DNA from: an uncultured Lachnospiraceae bacterium
Lineage (GTDB): Bacteria; Bacillota; Clostridia; Lachnospirales; Lachnospiraceae
Direction of reading: 5' to 3'
DNA length: 64,000 nucleotides
Assembly: GCA_910584945.1 (NCBI GenBank)
Contig: CAJUDY010000017.1
Location: 6,524 to 70,523, forward strand
Positions 49,749 through 57,782 of this stretch are shown piece after piece. A program made the translations under genes and the position numbers. Position 1 is the stretch's first letter. Each line of letters begins with the position of its first letter. Below the pieces are notes generated by a model, which did not search any database, had not been told where the DNA came from, and was given only the letters and a program-made list of their open reading frames with translations.

Positions 49749-51257
49749 TTAATATCTCTTAATCTTCTTCGACGTCGTCTTGGGGAACTCCGTCTCCCGC
49801 ACTTTCAGCCGATAGATCTTCTTATAAGCCGGAGCGTTCTTGTTCCAGTCGTCAATGAGTTCCTGAAGTGCAGCGCCTGTGTCTTTCACGCCTTTCTTCT
49901 CCACATACTCTGCATTCGGGAAGATCTCCGCCTCGATGACGCCCTCACTCTCGCGGACCAGGACCTCCTTCACGATCGGTGCCTCGGACAGCCGGTTCTC
50001 CAGCTCCTCTGGAGAGACATTTTCACCGTTCTTCGTGATGATCAGATTCTTCTTCCGTCCGGTCAGGTAGACGAAGCCCTCTTCATCCACATAGCCCAGA
50101 TCACCGGTCCGAAGCCATCCGTCTACCAGCGTCTCTTCGGTTTCCTTTGGCATCTGGTAGTATCCCTGCATCACGCTGCTGCCCCGGACCCAAAGCTCCT
50201 CGTCCACCACCTTCGCCTCGCAGTTGGGCAACAACTGACCCACAGACCCTTTGCGGATGTTCCAGCTCACGGTGGTGCTGATAACCGGCGCACACTCCGT
50301 CATACCATATCCCTGCAGGATCTTGATACCGTAGGTTCCAAACAGGTCCAGCATGGAGGGCGGCAGATATGCGCCTCCGCTGCAGATGGTATGGAACTGT
50401 TCTCCGAACACCTCTCTTTTCACAATCTCCGGCGGCAGTCCCGCCGCATCCTGAAGCTTCTTCGCCATGGTCTCGATCATCAGCGGCACCATCAGGATCA
50501 CACCCGGCTTGAAGAGCTTGATGTTCTTCGCCATACGGATTAGAGAATCGTTGATGCAGATGACGCTGCCCAGGGAAAGTCCTTTCAGGATATCCATACT
50601 GAGGCAGTAAGCGTGATGAATCGGAAGCACCGAGAGAATCACTGTCCGCTCCGGGAACTTCATATCCAGACAGGTGGCGTTCTCCGCCAGGTTCCGGTGG
50701 GTCAGCATGACGCCCTTGCTCTTTCCGGTGGTCCCGGAGGTGAACATGATCGTCGCCAGGTCCTCCGGCTTCGGTTCATATGAGCACTCTTCCTTCTGCC
50801 CGTTCACAAACTGCCAGAAGGACAGCGCCTCCTCGTCTTCCGCCTCCTTCTGCATGGAGATCACGGATCTAAGTTTCGGACACTTTGCCTTTGCCGCCAG
50901 CATCACGTCTTTGCGGATCTCGTCCACCACCAGTACGGTCGCATCCGCCCGGTCGATCAGCTCACACATCTCTTCCAGGGGCAGAGACACGTCCAGCGGC
51001 ACACACACATTTCCGCTGTTTACCGTGCCAAAATAGGTGACCAGCCAGGGATAAGAAGTCATGCCGGTTACCGCCACATGCCCCTTCTCCACGCCCAGCG
51101 CTTCCAGCACACCGGAAAAGCGCTCGCTGTCTTTTTTCAAATCCGTATAGGATTTTGCTTCTATGGCGTCCTTTCCGATTTTATAGCGAACGGCGTCCTC
51201 TGTCCCGTATTTCTGCTCCGCCTGTACCAGTATTTCCCGAATTGTACTTATCGTCAT
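49749..51257 (-). CDS. AMP-dependent acyl/aminoacyl-CoA-type synthetase
   Basis: The 502-residue ANL-superfamily enzyme has the P-loop IMFTSGTTGKSKGVMLTHRN, A5-like YGMTECAPVISTT, the hinge motif GWLRTGDLGYVDEEG, GRKKNLIITKNGENVSPEEL, and the C-terminal Lys in TTSKKIKRY. It adenylates a carboxylic acid and passes it to a thiol. The carrier protein gene lies 13 bases upstream, so loading of that carrier is the likely role. The substrate, fatty or amino acid, cannot be told. Confidence 0.88.
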   Translation of the reverse strand: MTISTIREILVQAEQKYGTEDAVRYKIGKDAIEAKSYTDLKKDSERFSGVLEALGVEKGHVAVTGMTSYPWLVTYFGTVNSGNVCVPLDVSLPLEEMCELIDRADATVLVVDEIRKDVMLAAKAKCPKLRSVISMQKEAEDEEALSFWQFVNGQKEECSYEPKPEDLATIMFTSGTTGKSKGVMLTHRNLAENATCLDMKFPERTVILSVLPIHHAYCLSMDILKGLSLGSVICINDSLIRMAKNIKLFKPGVILMVPLMIETMAKKLQDAAGLPPEIVKREVFGEQFHTICSGGAYLPPSMLDLFGTYGIKILQGYGMTECAPVISTTVSWNIRKGSVGQLLPNCEAKVVDEELWVRGSSVMQGYYQMPKETEETLVDGWLRTGDLGYVDEEGFVYLTGRKKNLIITKNGENVSPEELENRLSEAPIVKEVLVRESEGVIEAEIFPNAEYVEKKGVKDTGAALQELIDDWNKNAPAYKKIYRLKVRETEFPKTTSKKIKRY

Positions 51258-51270
51258 CTCGCCACCTCGC

Positions 51271-51501
51271 CTATTCCGCCGACAGCTTCTGAAGGTAATC
51301 CACCGCTTCCTGCACTGTACGGATGTCCGACACCTCCTGCTGATCGATCTCCACGTCGAATTCGTCCTCCAGTTCCCCCAGCATACTCATAAAATCAAAG
51401 GAGGTGAAACCCAGATCCTCCATAAAACGAGACTCCGGATGAATATCCCCCTGCTCTACTTCCACATAATTGCAGATGATCTCTGCCAGCTTCTCAAACA
51501 T
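51271..51501 (-). CDS. Acyl/peptidyl carrier protein
   Basis: The 76-residue acidic protein has the carrier fold, with the phosphopantetheine serine in DLGFTSFDFMSMLGELE. The usual DSL triplet is changed to TSF, but the serine is kept. I use the ATG at 51501 (MFEKLAEIICNYVEVEQ), 18 bases inside the longest frame. It sits between the condensation-domain and ligase genes, which makes it the central carrier of the cluster. Confidence 0.88.
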   Translation of the reverse strand: MFEKLAEIICNYVEVEQGDIHPESRFMEDLGFTSFDFMSMLGELEDEFDVEIDQQEVSDIRTVQEAVDYLQKLSAE

Positions 51502-51531
51502 CAATTGATTCCTCCTCACACCAATTCTTTA

Positions 51532-52944
51532 TTACACCAATTTCATAATATCCCCGACGCTTAAGTTCGGATTCTCCACGCCTTTGAACATGATTTTGCA
51601 CAGATAATAATACAGGTATTCCAGCTTCTCTCTGGAAACGGCTTTCACCTGATGTTCAAAGTTGAAATCCAGCCCGTTGTCCTCTGGCCGATGCATAACT
51701 GTCAGGTACATGGCCTGGGTCGTCGCCCCATTAGGATACCATTTCGTCTTATACTTGATGTCTCCCAGCTTCTCCAGTCCCTTTTCCTTCAGCGTCATGG
51801 GCTGATAAGTCAGCGACATGGGCTCGTAAGTCTGCCCGCCCGGATGCGGATACTTCTGCCCTCGATACGCAAAATACGCCACCGGATCATAATTCGCATG
51901 CCGGAAATATTCATTCTGCAGATCACGGATCTCATGGATTCCCTCCAGAAACGTCTTATCCTCTGAGATGATCGTCCGGAACGGGAAAGAATGAATCCTG
52001 GTACCGCCGGATTTCTTCTCCTTCAAGGTCGCTCTTCGGGCGATGGCCGTGTTGATGGACACGTCGTCATTGCCGTTCATTTTCTGGAAATAGGTGCGAA
52101 GCCCCATAAGCAGCAGACATACCAGCGACACATGATATTTCTCGCAGAAATCCATCAGGCGCTTCGTCGGTTCTTCCTCCAGATGAAAAATATCCAGAGC
52201 AGAGTCTACGGAATCCGACACGTTGACGGCCGCTCTGGCAGCGGGATCGCCGCTTCTCTCCCGCTCTGCCTCCAGAGCGCGGGGACCGTCGATTCCGTTA
52301 TAGATAGGCTCCGGCATCTGATCAATCAGGTTCCGGAAATACGCCATATCCCGTTCCTTTGCCTTGCTCCCCGCCTCATAAGCCAGATCTTTCTTCACCT
52401 GTTCGATGTAAGAAGCCATGTCCTTCGGATAGTCCACGCCTTCATACATGGTATTGCAGTACAGTTCGATCACATCTCTGAGAAAACAGATCAGCGACTG
52501 GGCGTCCATAATCCGGTGATCCACCAATAAATACACGCCCTGGTAGCCATCCGGCATCTTGATCATGACAATCCGGCTCATGGGAGAATCCTGGGGCGCA
52601 AAGGGCACTGCGGTCCATGCGGTCATGGCCTTCTCCGCTTCCTCCATCGTACCTGCCGAAAAGTCCATGAATTCCACGTCCGGCCGGCCTTCTTCCGTGT
52701 TGACCACATACTGATACCAGACGCCTTCCTTGTCCGCCGCAAAACGAACCCGCAGGCATTCGCACCGCTCATAGGCTTTACAGATAGAAGCTTTCAGCAC
52801 CTCCCAGTCAAGCTCCGCCTCAATGGTCAGGCTGGTGCCCACATTCAGGACCTCTTTTTTCGGGCAGAAATTCTGGTAAAAAAAATGGAATTTCTGCGCT
52901 GCCGTCAGGGGATATACGGGATATCCTTTTCTTTTCCTCATCAT
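51532..52944 (-). CDS. Stand-alone condensation-domain protein (NRPS C-domain or acyltransferase-like)
   Basis: The 470-residue protein starts YPLTAAQKFHFFYQ, a C1-like motif of condensation domains, and carries an active-site variant VDHRIMDAQSLICFL in place of HHxxxDG, keeping the second His and the Asp. Other parts (INTAIARRATLKE, HSFPFRTIIS) fit the fold. Such proteins join a carrier-bound acyl group to an amine or alcohol. The start overlaps the hydrolase stop (ATGA). Product and acceptor are unknown. Confidence 0.82.
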   Translation of the reverse strand: MMRKRKGYPVYPLTAAQKFHFFYQNFCPKKEVLNVGTSLTIEAELDWEVLKASICKAYERCECLRVRFAADKEGVWYQYVVNTEEGRPDVEFMDFSAGTMEEAEKAMTAWTAVPFAPQDSPMSRIVMIKMPDGYQGVYLLVDHRIMDAQSLICFLRDVIELYCNTMYEGVDYPKDMASYIEQVKKDLAYEAGSKAKERDMAYFRNLIDQMPEPIYNGIDGPRALEAERERSGDPAARAAVNVSDSVDSALDIFHLEEEPTKRLMDFCEKYHVSLVCLLLMGLRTYFQKMNGNDDVSINTAIARRATLKEKKSGGTRIHSFPFRTIISEDKTFLEGIHEIRDLQNEYFRHANYDPVAYFAYRGQKYPHPGGQTYEPMSLTYQPMTLKEKGLEKLGDIKYKTKWYPNGATTQAMYLTVMHRPEDNGLDFNFEHQVKAVSREKLEYLYYYLCKIMFKGVENPNLSVGDIMKLV

Positions 52945-53885
52945 GATTCTAATCCTCCAATAAACTCGCTAAGGGCCTGTTCATAAGCTTCCATGTCTTT
53001 ATAATAGCTTTCCGCATGAGCAGCGCCTTTTACAATCAGCATCTTTTTCTCAGACGCCACATTTTCATAGATCTTCTCACACATGCTGCAGGGCACAAAA
53101 GTGTCCGCATCCCCGTGAATCAGAAGGATCGGCACCTCTGCCTTCCTTACCTCCCGGGCGGCATTGCACTCATCCAGTCCGTAGCCTGCCTTTCTCTTGT
53201 TCACCAGACTGGCAATCTGGATCATAGGAAAAGCCGGCAGATGGTACATCGAATGCAGCACATGGGTAAATACTTCTTTGGCGGACGTAAATCCGCAGTC
53301 CGATACGATTCCTTTCACCTGATCCGGCAGCTTCAGGCCGCTGGCCATCAGAACGGTGGCGCCGCCCATGGAAGTTCCGTGAAGCAATATCTCCACATCT
53401 TCCCCGCATCTGCCGATGAGCCACTCGATCCACCCGAGAGCGTCCATCCGGTCCAGGCATCCGAAGCCGATATACTCGCCTTCGCTGTCCCCGTGAGACC
53501 GCTCGTCCACCAGAAGCATGGAAAATCCCCGCTTCATGTAGTAATCTGACAGTCCGATATAATCGCTCATCCCCTGGCTGGTATAGCCGTGGAAGCAGAT
53601 GACCGTCTTCTTCTGGTCCCCTGCCGGAAACCAGGTAGCATGCAGCTTTAACCCATCATCGGACAGACGAAAGAGGTCTTCGTGGGGCTGCTTTAACATA
53701 TATTCTTTTCTCTTCTCGATCAGCGGCAGATACTGGTTCCAATCCGTCCCGGCCATCCTGATGGTCCGCTCCTTTTTCGCGTTGCCCCGCTTCATGGTCC
53801 TGCGGTAAAAATAAGCCGAACCTCCGGCTTCCGCCACCGTCAGAAGCCCGAGAAATGCGGCGATTGCTCCTGCCTTTTTTTTCAT
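52941..53885 (-). CDS. Alpha/beta hydrolase with N-terminal membrane anchor
   Basis: The 314-residue protein has a hydrophobic N-terminal segment (about 5-25) and an alpha/beta-hydrolase fold with the oxyanion region VICFHGYTSQGMSDY, the nucleophile elbow GTSMGG, an Asp in LLIHGDADTFVP and a His in KGAAHAESYY. It could be a thioesterase or deacylase acting on the cluster product. It is coupled to the condensation-domain gene by a four-base overlap. Confidence 0.88.
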   Translation of the reverse strand: MKKKAGAIAAFLGLLTVAEAGGSAYFYRRTMKRGNAKKERTIRMAGTDWNQYLPLIEKRKEYMLKQPHEDLFRLSDDGLKLHATWFPAGDQKKTVICFHGYTSQGMSDYIGLSDYYMKRGFSMLLVDERSHGDSEGEYIGFGCLDRMDALGWIEWLIGRCGEDVEILLHGTSMGGATVLMASGLKLPDQVKGIVSDCGFTSAKEVFTHVLHSMYHLPAFPMIQIASLVNKRKAGYGLDECNAAREVRKAEVPILLIHGDADTFVPCSMCEKIYENVASEKKMLIVKGAAHAESYYKDMEAYEQALSEFIGGLES

Positions 53886-53933
53886 GACTCAAATTCCTCC
53901 TGATGAAAGTTCCGCTTCCGCCCGGAAGCTGTT

Positions 53934-54266
53934 TTATTTTCTGCTGCGGTCCGCCAGTTCTTTGAAGCGCAGCGCCTTGTCGATATTGCCCTCCACTTTC
54001 AGCTTCTGGATCGTGAACGCCAGCACCGGGTCCAGCGTACCGTCGGCCAGCTCCCGCAGAGTCTGGGCACTGCAAGTGAACATGGCATCCCGGTCAAAGT
54101 ATTCATAGGGCTCCACATACAGCTTTCCTTCCTTCACTTCCACATAGAAAATACCGGACGCCTCGCCGGTGATGTTGAACTGATAGGCCAGATGCTCCGT
54201 GAGATCACTCACATCCGCTTCCATAAATCTTCCCTTTATCTCCGCGAAAAACTCCGCATATGTCAT
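53934..54266 (-). CDS. SCP2 sterol-binding-domain protein
   Basis: The 110-residue protein matches the small SCP2 lipid-binding fold: YQFNITGEASGIFYVEVKEG, DAMFTCSAQTLRELADGTLD, PVLAFTIQKLKVEGNIDKAL. These proteins bind lipids or acyl-CoA in a tunnel. It is the first gene of the TetR-controlled cluster, with the promoter and two operators just upstream. A lipid-handling role fits an acyl carrier and ligase in the same operon. Confidence 0.88.
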   Translation of the reverse strand: MTYAEFFAEIKGRFMEADVSDLTEHLAYQFNITGEASGIFYVEVKEGKLYVEPYEYFDRDAMFTCSAQTLRELADGTLDPVLAFTIQKLKVEGNIDKALRFKELADRSRK

Positions 54267-54304
54267 TTCCTTTTCCCTCCGCAATGTCGTATTTTGTCAT
54301 ATTC

Positions 54305-54317
54305 CGACCATCGGTCG
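54305..54317. promoter_or_regulatory. TetR-type operator, copy A
   Basis: CGACCATCGGTCG is an inverted repeat with CGACC/GGTCG arms (the last bases overlap the centre ATC). It lies just downstream of the -10 box of the SCP2 promoter; copy B is 43 bases away. Confidence 0.78.
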
Positions 54318-54332
54318 ATTTAATACTCCTGT

Positions 54333-54361
54333 ACTTTATCACCTTTTCGACCATCGGTCAA
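54333..54361 (-). promoter_or_regulatory. Promoter of the SCP2/NRPS-like operon
   Basis: TTGACC (54356-54361) and TAAAGT (54333-54338) on the minus strand are 17 bases apart. One operator covers the -35 box and one lies after the -10 box. Confidence 0.78.
54348..54360. promoter_or_regulatory. TetR-type operator, copy B
   Basis: CGACCATCGGTCA repeats copy A with one change at the end and overlaps the -35 box of the SCP2 promoter. Confidence 0.78.
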
Positions 54362-54397
54362 CATCTTTTTTTCATAAAAACAAAAAACAAAAAAAGA

Positions 54398-54427
54398 TTG
54401 TACAGCCTTTCTCATTTTGTGTATAAT
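54398..54427 (+). promoter_or_regulatory. Promoter of the TetR-type gene
   Basis: TTGTAC (54398-54403) and TATAAT (54422-54427) are 18 bases apart, 25 bases before the ATG. No operator copy overlaps it directly. Confidence 0.75.
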
Positions 54428-54452
54428 ATAATGAAACAGAAAGGCGGCTACC

Positions 54453-55067
54453 ATGGCAAACGACACCAAATACACAAAAATCCTGGACGCTCTCCAGAAA
54501 CTGCTGGAGGCAAAAGACATCAAAAACATCTCCGTCAGCGAGATCGCCCGCGCGGCAGAGATGGGAAAGGGAAGTCTCTATTATTATTTTCCATCCAAGG
54601 AAGCCATCCTGGAAGCCCTGGTGGAGCGGGACTATGCAAAGCCCCTGGAGACCGCCAAAAAGCTGGCTTCTAAGACCGATATCTCCCCCTTTACCCGCAT
54701 GGCCATGATCTTCCAGGCCTGTCGGAACTCTTCCGTCCAGTTCCGCTCAAGAAGAAATGCTCCTTCTTCCGCCAGCGCTCCGGAACAGGCCTTTATTCAT
54801 CAAAAATATCTGACCTACCTGACCGCCGAATTAAAACCGGTACTGACGGATATCATCTGGCAGGGCGTCCAGGCGGGTGAGATTCATTTTGAGTATCCCG
54901 CGGCTCTGGCCGAGATCGTGCTCATCGTCCTGGCCGTCAAGCTGGACAATACGCTGGCCCCTTCCACACCGGAGGAGACGGATGAGACAATCCTTGGACT
55001 GATCGCACTTCTGGAAAAAGGAACGGAAAACCCGGCGGGTTCTTTGAATTTTCTGCGGGCGATCTGA
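54453..55067 (+). CDS. TetR/AcrR-family transcriptional regulator
   Basis: The 204-residue protein has the N-terminal TetR helix-turn-helix (ISVSEIARAAEMGKGSLYYY, FPSKEAILEALVERD) and a helical ligand domain. It is divergent from the SCP2 operon. Two matched operator copies lie at the facing promoter, so it most likely represses that operon until a ligand, perhaps an acyl compound or the cluster product, is present. Confidence 0.93.
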   Translation: MANDTKYTKILDALQKLLEAKDIKNISVSEIARAAEMGKGSLYYYFPSKEAILEALVERDYAKPLETAKKLASKTDISPFTRMAMIFQACRNSSVQFRSRRNAPSSASAPEQAFIHQKYLTYLTAELKPVLTDIIWQGVQAGEIHFEYPAALAEIVLIVLAVKLDNTLAPSTPEETDETILGLIALLEKGTENPAGSLNFLRAI

Positions 55068-55078
55068 AAGCATACAAA

Positions 55079-55118
55079 ATGGCGGTGCTTCTTCCGATAT
55101 CAGAAGAAGCATCGCCAT
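55079..55118 (+). terminator. Terminator hairpin of the TetR-type gene
   Basis: A 16-pair stem with one G-T pair: ATGGCGGTGCTTCTTC (55079-55094) against GAAGAAGCATCGCCAT (55103-55118), followed by CCTGTTCTTTTC. It starts 11 bases after the stop. Confidence 0.78.
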
Positions 55119-55136
55119 CCTGTTCTTTTCTATGCG

Positions 55137-55326
55137 TTACCTGCTGGTTCTCTTTACATGCCGAACCATTCTCTCTACGTCAGGAGACATGTGGAGAGGA
55201 AGTAATGATACATCCGGATGTTGCTCCTGAAAGACTACGAAGATTTCATGAGCAAACCCCTGACCAATCTCATCAATTCAGAATATATCTTCTGATCTGC
55301 TCCCGTTTCTTCTCTGTGTAGCTCAT
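55137..55326 (-). pseudogene. Decayed STAS-like (DUF4325) regulator gene
   Basis: After AGGAGGGCGAAG the minus strand encodes MSYTEKKREQIRRYILN and stops (55273). In the next frame the text continues IDEIGQGFAHEIFVVFQEQH and ends PDVERMVRHVKRTSR at 55137. The first piece looks like the N-terminus of a small helix-turn-helix/STAS-like protein and the second like the end of a DUF4325 domain. The middle of the gene, well over 150 codons in intact relatives as far as I recall, is missing, and a frameshift joins the ends. Not functional. Confidence 0.6.
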
Positions 55327-55498
55327 CTTCGCCCTCCTTTTTTAATCTTATTTTTCTTTTTTTAACTATAACACCCCCAGGACCCTATATAAAGTTAAAA
55401 TAAAAGATTTTTTCCTGATTATGGTTCTTTTTTCTCTCATTCCGCCGATGTATATATTATGACGGTTCCTCACAAATCAGTTCAGAAGGAGGTTCCAT

Positions 55499-56182
55499 AT
55501 GAACGTGACGGAAAAAAACTGGCAGCCGGAGAGCGGGAATACTGCTTACCGGTCTGTGAAATTTCAGGACGAAGCCGGGAAAAACGCTTCTGTTCCGAAA
55601 GAGACTGCCGCAAAAGCTTCCGACAAAATTTCTGACCGATCTGATTTTAAGATGCAATCTTCCGCACCGAAGGACTCGGTGGGGCAGCTCGCCTCAGAAC
55701 TTGCCCGCTCGGAGACCAGACTGGATGTACTGCAGGTCTTATCTAAGGCGACAAGGGCTCTTGCCAGCCTCAAAATGTCCGCCTACTCCTGCGAAGGGGA
55801 CGACGCCAAAAAGGTCGCCCAGATGATCAAACGCATGGAAAAACTGATCAAGCGCATTCAGAAAAAAGTCAAGCAGCTGGGCAAAGAAGAACAGATGGAG
55901 CTCGAGCAGGAAAAAGCAGAAAAGCAACAGAAATTGGAACGGGCAAAGCAGATCAGGGAAGAGCTGCGCACCAAACGAAACAAACGACGCCGGGAAGAGC
56001 GGGACTATGCCACGAAGGAACTGGCAGAAGACGGAAAGGAATCCTTAAAAGAGACGCTCTCCTCCATCGTAGGGGCAGGAAGCGCGCTCTCCGGTCCCCA
56101 GGCCATGATGTACAACGCCGCCGGCGGGATCGATCTTTCTTCCCTGTCCATGGAAGGGACGTCCATTGATCTTTCCATCTAA
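55499..56182 (+). CDS. Coiled-coil protein of unknown function
   Basis: The 227-residue product has a polar, probably disordered N-terminus (1-60), a long Lys/Glu/Gln-rich coiled coil (about 95-175) and a Gly/Ser-rich tail (SLSMEGTSIDLSI). No signal peptide or membrane segment is seen. I recognise no family. The ATG follows AAGGAGGTTCC, an excellent ribosome site, and a strong hairpin terminator follows, so it is a real single-gene unit. The upstream 170 bases are AT-rich with T runs; I see no convincing promoter hexamer pair. Confidence 0.75.
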   Translation: MNVTEKNWQPESGNTAYRSVKFQDEAGKNASVPKETAAKASDKISDRSDFKMQSSAPKDSVGQLASELARSETRLDVLQVLSKATRALASLKMSAYSCEGDDAKKVAQMIKRMEKLIKRIQKKVKQLGKEEQMELEQEKAEKQQKLERAKQIREELRTKRNKRRREERDYATKELAEDGKESLKETLSSIVGAGSALSGPQAMMYNAAGGIDLSSLSMEGTSIDLSI

Positions 56183-56202
56183 AGAAGAGCAGCGGAATGC
56201 CA

Positions 56203-56239
56203 AAAGGCAGAAAATACGCGGTATGTATTTTCTGCCTTT
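56203..56239. terminator. Bidirectional terminator between convergent genes
   Basis: AAAGGCAGAAAATAC (56203-56217) pairs perfectly with GTATTTTCTGCCTTT (56225-56239) around a seven-base loop. It lies between the coiled-coil gene and the AAA ATPase gene. Confidence 0.8.
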
Positions 56240-56255
56240 GCCTGTTCTTGAGCTT

Positions 56256-56975
56256 TTATAAATCATGTAATAATCTCTTCAGCAGATATTCCCTGCTGTT
56301 GATAAACATCTCCGTCACCTGATAGCTGTCCGTGTCTTCATACCGGCACCGGTGAATCGGACCGTCGTCAAAGGTCCAGATATCCGCTCCTGGAATACCA
56401 AGCAGGATCGGAGAATGGGTGACGATGATAAACTGGGATTCCTGTCTGGCGCATCCGTAGATCTCCATGAGCAGCGTCAGCTGGCGCTGAGGAGACAGAG
56501 CCGCTTCCGGCTCGTCCAAAAGATACAGGCCGTTTGGCTTTAACTGTCTCTGCGCAAGGGCAAGAAAACTCTCTCCATGGGATCTTTCATGATACCGCTC
56601 TGAGGGATGCCGAAGATCCGCATACTCTTCTTCTTTGGTTGCCACATTGTAAAAGCTCTCCGCCCGGAGAAAATATCCCCATCCGGGCTTCCGATATCCT
56701 CTGGAAATCCGCAGTGCGTCATGAAGCTCCGAATGGGAATCATAAGTGGAAAAGCAATAATTTTTCGTCCCGCCCTCCGGATTAAAGCCGGATGCAATGG
56801 CGACGGCCTCCAGGATCGTGGACTTCCCGCTCCCATTTTCCCCCACAAAAAACGTAATCGGATTGGTAAAAACAAGCTGTCTAACGCCTTTAATCGCTTC
56901 GATCTCCCTTAAATAACTGTTCCGCCCGATCCGGTCCCAGTTGATGGAGATGCTTTGGATAAACTGCTCGTTCAT
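56256..56975 (-). CDS. AAA/ABC-type ATPase (small SMC-like), paired with a NADAR protein
   Basis: The 239-residue protein has Walker A FVGENGSGKSTILEAVAIAS, a late Walker B LYLLDEPEAALSPQRQL and a His switch IIVTHSPILLGIPGA, the plan of short SMC/RecF-like ATPases without a long coiled coil. No nuclease or TOPRIM domain is attached. Its start overlaps the stop of the NADAR gene (ATGA), so the two are expressed together. Such ATPases often act in stress or phage defence, but members with housekeeping roles exist. Confidence 0.88.
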   Translation of the reverse strand: MNEQFIQSISINWDRIGRNSYLREIEAIKGVRQLVFTNPITFFVGENGSGKSTILEAVAIASGFNPEGGTKNYCFSTYDSHSELHDALRISRGYRKPGWGYFLRAESFYNVATKEEEYADLRHPSERYHERSHGESFLALAQRQLKPNGLYLLDEPEAALSPQRQLTLLMEIYGCARQESQFIIVTHSPILLGIPGADIWTFDDGPIHRCRYEDTDSYQVTEMFINSREYLLKRLLHDL

Positions 56976-57463
56976 GGCTTATTCTCTGTGAGCCCGGCAC
57001 GCACCATCATAAGCGCAAAGCCCAGTAAATTCTGCCCCTGCCACTCGCTCATCCGGAAACGCCGGTCGTCCTTCATGGACAAACCAATTCCCCAGATCCG
57101 GTCCCTGACCGCGCATTCTGCAAGTATATCAGATTTTGTGGCAAGAAGCTTGTCTCTCAGATCTTCATTCTGCCGAAACTTTTCCAAAAGCCCTTCATAT
57201 ACTATGATTTGCCGTACGCCGCTCCAGATTCGATCCTCATAATTCTTAACCGAACGTCCCAGCGCCTTAATCTCCCCCACATTGGAAGTCTCCATGATCT
57301 GCAATGCAATTTCCCTGTCCTCAAAAAGCAGCGCTTTTTGATACATCATATATTGCTCCATGGAAGAGAACTTTTTTCCGCCCCATAAGAAATCCGAAAG
57401 GAACCAGTTGCTCAAATATCCGTTTTCCTCCTCCGGATTGTGGAAACATACAATCCTTCGCAT
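56972..57463 (-). CDS. NADAR-family (YbiA-like) protein
   Basis: The 163-residue protein matches NADAR/DUF1768: YLSNWFLSDFLWGGKKFSSM, EQYMMYQKALLFED, and DRIWGIGLSMKDD. Members hydrolyse N-glycosidic bonds of riboflavin intermediates or remove ADP-ribose from guanine. Here it is coupled to a small AAA ATPase gene and not to riboflavin genes. The ATG follows AGGAGG. Confidence 0.9.
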   Translation of the reverse strand: MRRIVCFHNPEEENGYLSNWFLSDFLWGGKKFSSMEQYMMYQKALLFEDREIALQIMETSNVGEIKALGRSVKNYEDRIWSGVRQIIVYEGLLEKFRQNEDLRDKLLATKSDILAECAVRDRIWGIGLSMKDDRRFRMSEWQGQNLLGFALMMVRAGLTENKP

Positions 57464-57506
57464 TTTTCATACCTCCTGCTGCTTTCTCCGCCATATATTC
57501 TTTTTC

Positions 57507-57535
57507 ATTATATACGGTCATCAGAAAAATTACAA
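57507..57535 (-). promoter_or_regulatory. Promoter of the NADAR-ATPase pair
   Basis: TTGTAA (57530-57535) and TATAAT (57507-57512) on the minus strand are 17 bases apart, 43 bases before the NADAR start. Confidence 0.75.
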
Positions 57536-57589
57536 CAGCTTAAGCGGGCTACTGTACTGTAATTTCTGTCCAGTATGCCTCCCTGAATG

Positions 57590-57782
57590 TCATGACTGGA
57601 TGCCCCACCGAATGTAAAAAAGCTTTTCCAAATCACCGCATACAATCACATAATCACCTTTCTCCGGCAGAAAAGCTGATTTCATACGCCGACGTTTCCG
57701 AATACCTTCTGTGCCCTGTTTCAAACTGGGTCTGACAGGAATGTGTGTCTTGTTCCGTGTGTCTTGTACAAGTCACGCAGAC
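57590..57782 (-). other. Gene-free stretch with a possible phosphoesterase remnant and a short tandem repeat
   Basis: No supported gene lies between 57536 and 57782. A 31-codon frame (57685 to 57590) contains LPEKGDYVIVCGDLEKL, which resembles the N-terminal strand of metallophosphoesterases and may be a fossil. GTGTGTCTTGT occurs twice (57743 and 57757) with a 14-base period. Confidence 0.35.

Noticed and set aside
55376..55498. A sigma-D (flagellar) promoter before the coiled-coil gene, because GCCGATGT resembles a sigma-D -10
   Set aside because: No TAAA box is present at the required distance upstream, and no motility genes are in the window.
57743..57767. A CRISPR-like repeat (two 11-base units)
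   Set aside because: Only two short units with a three-base gap, with no longer repeat and no cas gene.
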